Assembly (NCBI GenBank): GCA_943324055.2
Contig: CALPKD020000028.1
Coordinates: forward strand, 1-9,039
Direction: 5' to 3'
Source: Chitinophaga pinensis
Lineage (GTDB): Bacteria > Bacteroidota > Bacteroidia > Chitinophagales > Chitinophagaceae
DNA: 9,039 bases
Shown here: positions 6,441 to 9,039 of the stretch, one piece after another
Position numbering within the stretch: the stretch's first letter is position 1
How the letters are laid out: the number at the start of each line of letters is the position of its first letter
The notes under the pieces: model-generated
What the model was told of the DNA's origin: nothing
Databases searched by the model: none
Seen by the model: the letters and a program-made list of their open reading frames with translations, nothing else
Position numbers and translations under genes: made by a program

Positions 6441-6470
6441 CAAAAATAATAAATTTTAGTTACAAACAAA
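6441..6470 (-). promoter_or_regulatory. Promoter of tRNA-Asn (TTTG-N18-TATTTTTG)
   Basis: On the minus strand the -33 element TTTG (6467-6470) is followed after 18 nt by the -7 element TATTTTTG (6441-6448), a good match to the Bacteroidota housekeeping consensus. The mature tRNA starts 20 nt after the -7 box. The -33 element lies only 3 nt beyond the Rieske stop codon, so the tRNA can be expressed independently of the operon before it. Confidence 0.8.
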
Positions 6471-6473
6471 ACA

Positions 6474-6818
6474 TTAAAACAAAGAAAAGGGCTTAAATCC
6501 AATAAAAATTCCTTCCTGGCGTATTTCTATGGGATATGTCTTCAAAAAATAGCCCTCCCCGCTTGTATTTCGACCATTTTTCATGTCAAAAGCATATCTG
6601 TGCAAGGGACAAACCACTTGTCCAAGCGGATTTATATAGCCAGAAGCCATTCTTCCGCTTGCGTGAGGGCATTTACTAGCAAATGCGAAGTAGCTCCCCT
6701 CCCATTTAGCTAAAATCACTTTTCGGCCACCTACCTCTATTTCGAGGAGGTTACTAGCTGGCCAATCTAAACTGAATGGGGCGTCCGTGACAAGTTCCCA
6801 ACTGATACTACTGCTCAT
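6474..6818 (-). CDS. Small Rieske [2Fe-2S] domain protein
   Basis: A 114-residue protein consisting of a single Rieske domain. The cluster ligands are complete: C50-P-H52 (in KCPHASG) and C70-P-L-H73 (in VVCPLHRYAFD), with 17 residues between the two pairs. The flanking NGRNTSGEG and YPIEIRQEGIFIGF match the usual end of Rieske ferredoxins such as NirD-like and dioxygenase-ferredoxin proteins. There is no signal peptide, membrane anchor or oxygenase domain, so it should be a soluble cytosolic electron-transfer or redox-sensing protein; its partner is not in the window. The ATG overlaps the hflX stop (TAATG), so translation is probably coupled to that of hflX. tRNA-Asn follows directly. Confidence 0.92.
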   Translation of the reverse strand: MSSSISWELVTDAPFSLDWPASNLLEIEVGGRKVILAKWEGSYFAFASKCPHASGRMASGYINPLGQVVCPLHRYAFDMKNGRNTSGEGYFLKTYPIEIRQEGIFIGFKPFSLF

Positions 6819-8008
6819 TATGTGAAGTAAACAGTTTTGTAAGGAAAACGGATCTGATACATATCTCTCACTTTATGCAAAATAATAGTGCGTAATTCAT
6901 CCACGTTTTGTTTTTCAACAGCCGAAATAAAAACACATTGATTATTGGTAGCTAAACTCCATCTTTCTTTAAGCTCTCTTAAAATATCTTCCTTCACTTC
7001 GTCCTCCAACCATTCATCAAAATATTTTTCTTTATACAAATCCATTTTATTGAAAATAGTAATGATTGGTTTTTCGAATGCTTTTAATTCTTGTAAAGTT
7101 TTATTCACTACCGCAATTTGGTCTTCATATTGTGCGTGTGAAATATCTACCACATGTAATAATACATCTGCTTCTCTTACTTCATCTAGTGTACTTTTAA
7201 AACTCTCCACTAAATGATGCGGCAATTTTCTGATGAATCCAACCGTGTCACTTAAAAGGAATGGCGTGTTTTCAAAAACCACTTTACGCGTAGTGGTGTC
7301 TAATGTTGCAAACAATTTATTTTCAGCAAACACTTCACTCTTACTCATTAAATTCATGAGTGTGCTCTTACCCACATTGGTGTAACCTACTAGTGCAACA
7401 CGTATAAACTCACCGCGTTCCTTACGCTGCGTGAATGATTGTCTATCAATTTCAAGTAATCTTTTACGGAGTAACGTAATCTTGTCTTTTACAATACGTC
7501 GATCCGTTTCAATTTCTGTTTCACCAGGACCTCTTGATCCGATACCTGCTCCTTGTCTTTCCAAATGCGACCACATTCCTTTAAGGCGTGGTAGTATATA
7601 TTGGTATTGTGCTAATTCTACTTGCACCTTTGATGCTGCCGTACGTGCGCGGCTAGCGAAAATATCTAAAATTAAATCGCTTCGGTCAATTACCCTTACC
7701 CCTACTTCTTTTTCAATATTTGCAATTTGTGAACCAGAAAGTTCATCATCAAAAACAACTAAGTCAATATCTTTTTGGGCAACATATTGTTTTATCTCTT
7801 CAAGCTTCCCTTTTCCAACAAAGGTTCTGCTATCAGGATGCGGTAATCTTTGCTTAAATGATTTTAATACTTTAGGGCCCGCTGTGTCCGTTAAAAAAGC
7901 CAACTCAACGAGGTATTCATCTACTTGTGCTTCGGTAGTATCTTTCTGTATTACACCCACCAATACAGCTTTTTCTTCCTTTTTTATTATTTGCTTCTTC
8001 TCAATCAA
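6818..8008 (-). CDS. hflX: Ribosome-associated GTPase HflX
   Basis: A 396-residue HflX of normal length. The N-terminal HflX domain includes HPDSRTFVGKGKLEEI (about 57-72), FDDELSGSQ (86-94), and the glycine-rich GAGIGSRGPGETEIETDRR (153-171). The G domain carries G1 GYTNVGKS (208-215), G2 TLDTTTR (235-241), G3 DTVGF (264-268), G4 NKMD (320-323) and G5 SAVE (362-365); all are intact. HflX binds the 50S subunit near the peptidyl-transferase centre and splits or rescues stalled 70S ribosomes, notably in heat stress. The best start is TTG at 8008, where the family N-terminus (IEKK..., then AVLVGV) begins; no in-frame ATG lies upstream within the leader. The promoter word TATCTTTG ends 15 nt ahead. 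It forms an operon with the Rieske gene through a TAATG overlap. Confidence 0.96.
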   Translation of the reverse strand: MIEKKQIIKKEEKAVLVGVIQKDTTEAQVDEYLVELAFLTDTAGPKVLKSFKQRLPHPDSRTFVGKGKLEEIKQYVAQKDIDLVVFDDELSGSQIANIEKEVGVRVIDRSDLILDIFASRARTAASKVQVELAQYQYILPRLKGMWSHLERQGAGIGSRGPGETEIETDRRIVKDKITLLRKRLLEIDRQSFTQRKERGEFIRVALVGYTNVGKSTLMNLMSKSEVFAENKLFATLDTTTRKVVFENTPFLLSDTVGFIRKLPHHLVESFKSTLDEVREADVLLHVVDISHAQYEDQIAVVNKTLQELKAFEKPIITIFNKMDLYKEKYFDEWLEDEVKEDILRELKERWSLATNNQCVFISAVEKQNVDELRTIILHKVRDMYQIRFPYKTVYFT

Positions 8009-8023
8009 AATGAAATGTTTTTA

Positions 8024-8031
8024 CAAAGATA
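8024..8031 (-). promoter_or_regulatory. -7 promoter element of hflX
   Basis: Minus-strand TATCTTTG matches the TAnnTTTG consensus exactly and ends 15 nt before the TTG start. A TTTG lies 15 nt upstream of it (8047-8050), slightly close for a -33 element. The leader would be very short, with no Shine-Dalgarno site. Confidence 0.6.
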
Positions 8032-8051
8032 ATCTAATCCTTACCTCAAAT

Positions 8052-8078
8052 AAAAAAACCCTCAGTTAAGAGGGTTTT
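8052..8078 (-). terminator. Rho-independent terminator of the outer-membrane barrel gene
   Basis: On the minus strand, AAAACCCTC and GAGGGTTTT form a 9-bp stem with loop TTAACT, and the T-run continues to seven bases. It lies 21 bp after the barrel gene stop and just ahead of the hflX promoter, separating the two transcripts. Confidence 0.9.
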
Positions 8079-8099
8079 AATAAAATTAATTACTCATTT

Positions 8100-8834
8100 C
8101 TATAAGCCACTAATCGTGAACCCAATAGAGAATTTGTTCATTACTGGTCCAAATCCGTCACGTAAAACTGGAGTTACGTGGTATGCAGCATCCAATGAAA
8201 CTAGGCCATAACCAACGCGTCCTGTAATTGCAATATCGGTTGCATTAATAAAACGCTTGCTGATTTGTTTTTCAACATAACCCTTGCCATAAATGGAAGC
8301 ACCAGCAGCTGTTTCATAGTTTTTTGACTTAGAATATGCCTTTAATAAAGTTCCCAATTTCACACCAGCAGCTACTTTCCAAGATTTACTAGGATTTGCA
8401 GGATTGCTGTAATATCTTAACTCAACCGGCAATTGAAAATAAATGCTCACTACTTTTTGCTTCGCAAAATAGTTTGCATTAGAATCCAGATGCGTAAAAG
8501 GCAAAGTTGCCGCAGCTGATTTTACATCCACTTTAGTATGTGGATCAATAAATATATTGCTTGTACCTATACCTGCTCCGTACGCAACGCTATAGTGTTG
8601 ATTTTTTTTGAAAGGCTTGTCTAACATAAAGTAAATGTTAAAGTGCCTACTCATTCCGCCACCTGTTTTAACGCTATCTGGCTTACCGGTCCATGAATCA
8701 GAACCAATCTGAAACATTAAATGGTCTGCAGCTCGACCTGTAAGGTCAATTTTAGACAAATCCTTTGAGGTTTGGGCTTGTAATAAAGTACCAAAGAACA
8801 TAATTGAAACTAGAAATAAAATAATTTTCTTCAT
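8100..8834 (-). CDS. PorT-like outer-membrane beta-barrel protein
   Basis: A 244-residue protein. MKKIILFLVSIMFFGTLLQA is a Sec signal peptide, with likely cleavage after Ala20 (QA|QTSKD). The rest is a series of alternating amphipathic strands with aromatic ends typical of small outer-membrane barrels, for example HFNIYFMLDKPF, YSVAYGAGIGTSNIFI, VSIYFQLPVELRYY (129-142), WKVAAGVKLGTLLKAYSK, ITGRVGYGLVSLDAAYH and the last strand NKFSIGFTISGL. The pairing of a QLPVELRYY-like strand with a following AAGVKLG strand is characteristic of the Bacteroidota PorT/outer-membrane beta-barrel family (PF13568-like). No enzyme motif is seen; role and partners are unknown. The promoter word TATTTTTG ends only 4 nt before the ATG. 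The signal peptide makes this start secure. Confidence 0.87.
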   Translation of the reverse strand: MKKIILFLVSIMFFGTLLQAQTSKDLSKIDLTGRAADHLMFQIGSDSWTGKPDSVKTGGGMSRHFNIYFMLDKPFKKNQHYSVAYGAGIGTSNIFIDPHTKVDVKSAAATLPFTHLDSNANYFAKQKVVSIYFQLPVELRYYSNPANPSKSWKVAAGVKLGTLLKAYSKSKNYETAAGASIYGKGYVEKQISKRFINATDIAITGRVGYGLVSLDAAYHVTPVLRDGFGPVMNKFSIGFTISGL

Positions 8835-8838
8835 GAGG

Positions 8839-8846
8839 CAAAAATA
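8839..8846 (-). promoter_or_regulatory. -7 promoter element of the barrel gene, next to the ATG
   Basis: Minus-strand TATTTTTG is an exact TAnnTTTG match. Four bases (CCTC) separate it from the ATG, so the predicted transcription start falls at or within a few bases of the start codon. No TTTG is seen at -33. Confidence 0.55.
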
Positions 8847-8923
8847 GTTATAAAAAGGGTAGATGCCCCTAAAAAAGGTTAAAATATTCAGTAGGCAAGC
8901 GCTAATAGATAGGCAATTTTTAC

Positions 8924-8931
8924 TATTTTTG
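8924..8931 (+). promoter_or_regulatory. -7 promoter element of the CAU tRNA
   Basis: TATTTTTG matches TAnnTTTG exactly, and the mature tRNA starts 21 nt after it, almost the same distance as in tRNA-Asn. There is no TTTG at -33. Instead the heptamer TAGGCAA occurs twice upstream (8892-8898 and 8910-8916), 18 bp apart, which could be an activator site or chance. Confidence 0.65.
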
Positions 8932-8951
8932 CCGCCTACATCGAAAGATGC

Positions 8952-9025
8952 GGGCCTATAGCTCAGTTGGTTAGAGCACCTGACTCATAATCAGGGGGTC
9001 CCTGGATCATGCCCAGGTGGGCCCA
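8952..9025 (+). tRNA. tRNA with CAU anticodon, probably tRNA-Ile2 (lysidine-modified)
   Basis: A 74-nt cloverleaf: acceptor GGGCCTA/TGGGCCC, D-arm GCTC/GAGC with AGTTGGTTA loop, anticodon stem CCTGA/TCAGG with loop CTCATAA (anticodon CAT at 8986-8988), T-arm CCTGG/CCAGG, discriminator A73; no encoded CCA. A CAU anticodon can mean initiator Met, elongator Met or Ile2. The fully paired G1-C72 excludes a typical initiator. The GGGCCT acceptor resembles tRNA-Ile, and C4-G69/C5-G68 are the pairs known in E. coli to mark tRNA-Ile2 for TilS, so Ile2 is favoured over elongator Met. The T-loop reads ATCATGC, which departs from the canonical TTCRANY at positions 54 and 58. Confidence 0.93.
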
Positions 9026-9039
9026 CTCCTTGATAATCA

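Noticed and set aside
6945..7217. Plus-strand reading frame of 90 codons opposite the HflX G domain
   Set aside because: Antisense shadow; serine/leucine-rich product, no motif and no promoter.
6474..8008. Possibility of a phage-lysogeny or oxygenase gene cluster around hflX and the Rieske gene
   Set aside because: No hflK/hflC, oxygenase, reductase or phage genes are adjacent; HflX here is the housekeeping ribosome-associated GTPase.
7431..8069. Long plus-strand reading frame (212 codons) opposite hflX
   Set aside because: It lies wholly antisense to the conserved HflX N-terminal region and the leader; its product is serine/cysteine/threonine-rich with no recognisable domain, as expected for a complement-strand shadow.

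Overview
The window looks like chromosomal DNA from a member of the Bacteroidota, most probably a Chitinophagales-type organism. The evidence is A+T-rich sequence, short leaders without convincing Shine-Dalgarno sites, promoter words of the TAnnTTTG type, a membrane-anchored AraC regulator of the Bacteroidota kind, and a PorT-type outer-membrane barrel. I see no phage, transposon, CRISPR or defence genes; it reads as ordinary core and accessory chromosome.

Layout. Positions 1-1003 hold the 3' part of a membrane-anchored AraC-type regulator (+), ending at a strong two-way terminator (1010-1043). On the minus strand follow a SnoaL-like lipoprotein (1061-1546), a PaiA-like acetyltransferase (1701-2213) and a large multi-pass membrane protein (2259-3548); the last two may be co-transcribed. 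A methyltransferase (3679-4299, +) converges on an exported alpha/beta hydrolase (4315-5217, -). A gene-poor stretch (5218-5588) ends in a strong hairpin. Then come an exported protein of unknown function with a 12-residue tandem repeat (5589-6131, -), tRNA-Asn with its own promoter and terminator (6305-6470, -), a Rieske protein translationally coupled to HflX (6474-8008, -), an outer-membrane barrel protein (8100-8834, -), and a tRNA with a CAU anticodon, probably tRNA-Ile2 (8952-9025, +).

How the parts fit. The clearest functional unit is hflX plus the Rieske gene, joined by a TAATG overlap and leading straight into the tRNA-Asn promoter. Both tRNAs and the barrel gene share the promoter word TATTTTTGCC; in the barrel gene it lies so close to the ATG that the mRNA may be leaderless. 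The SnoaL lipoprotein and the alpha/beta hydrolase share an upstream sequence module, suggesting co-regulation.

No obviously new multi-gene system is visible. The best leads are the odd T-loop of the CAU tRNA, the repeat-bearing exported protein, the HflX-Rieske coupling and the shared upstream modules.
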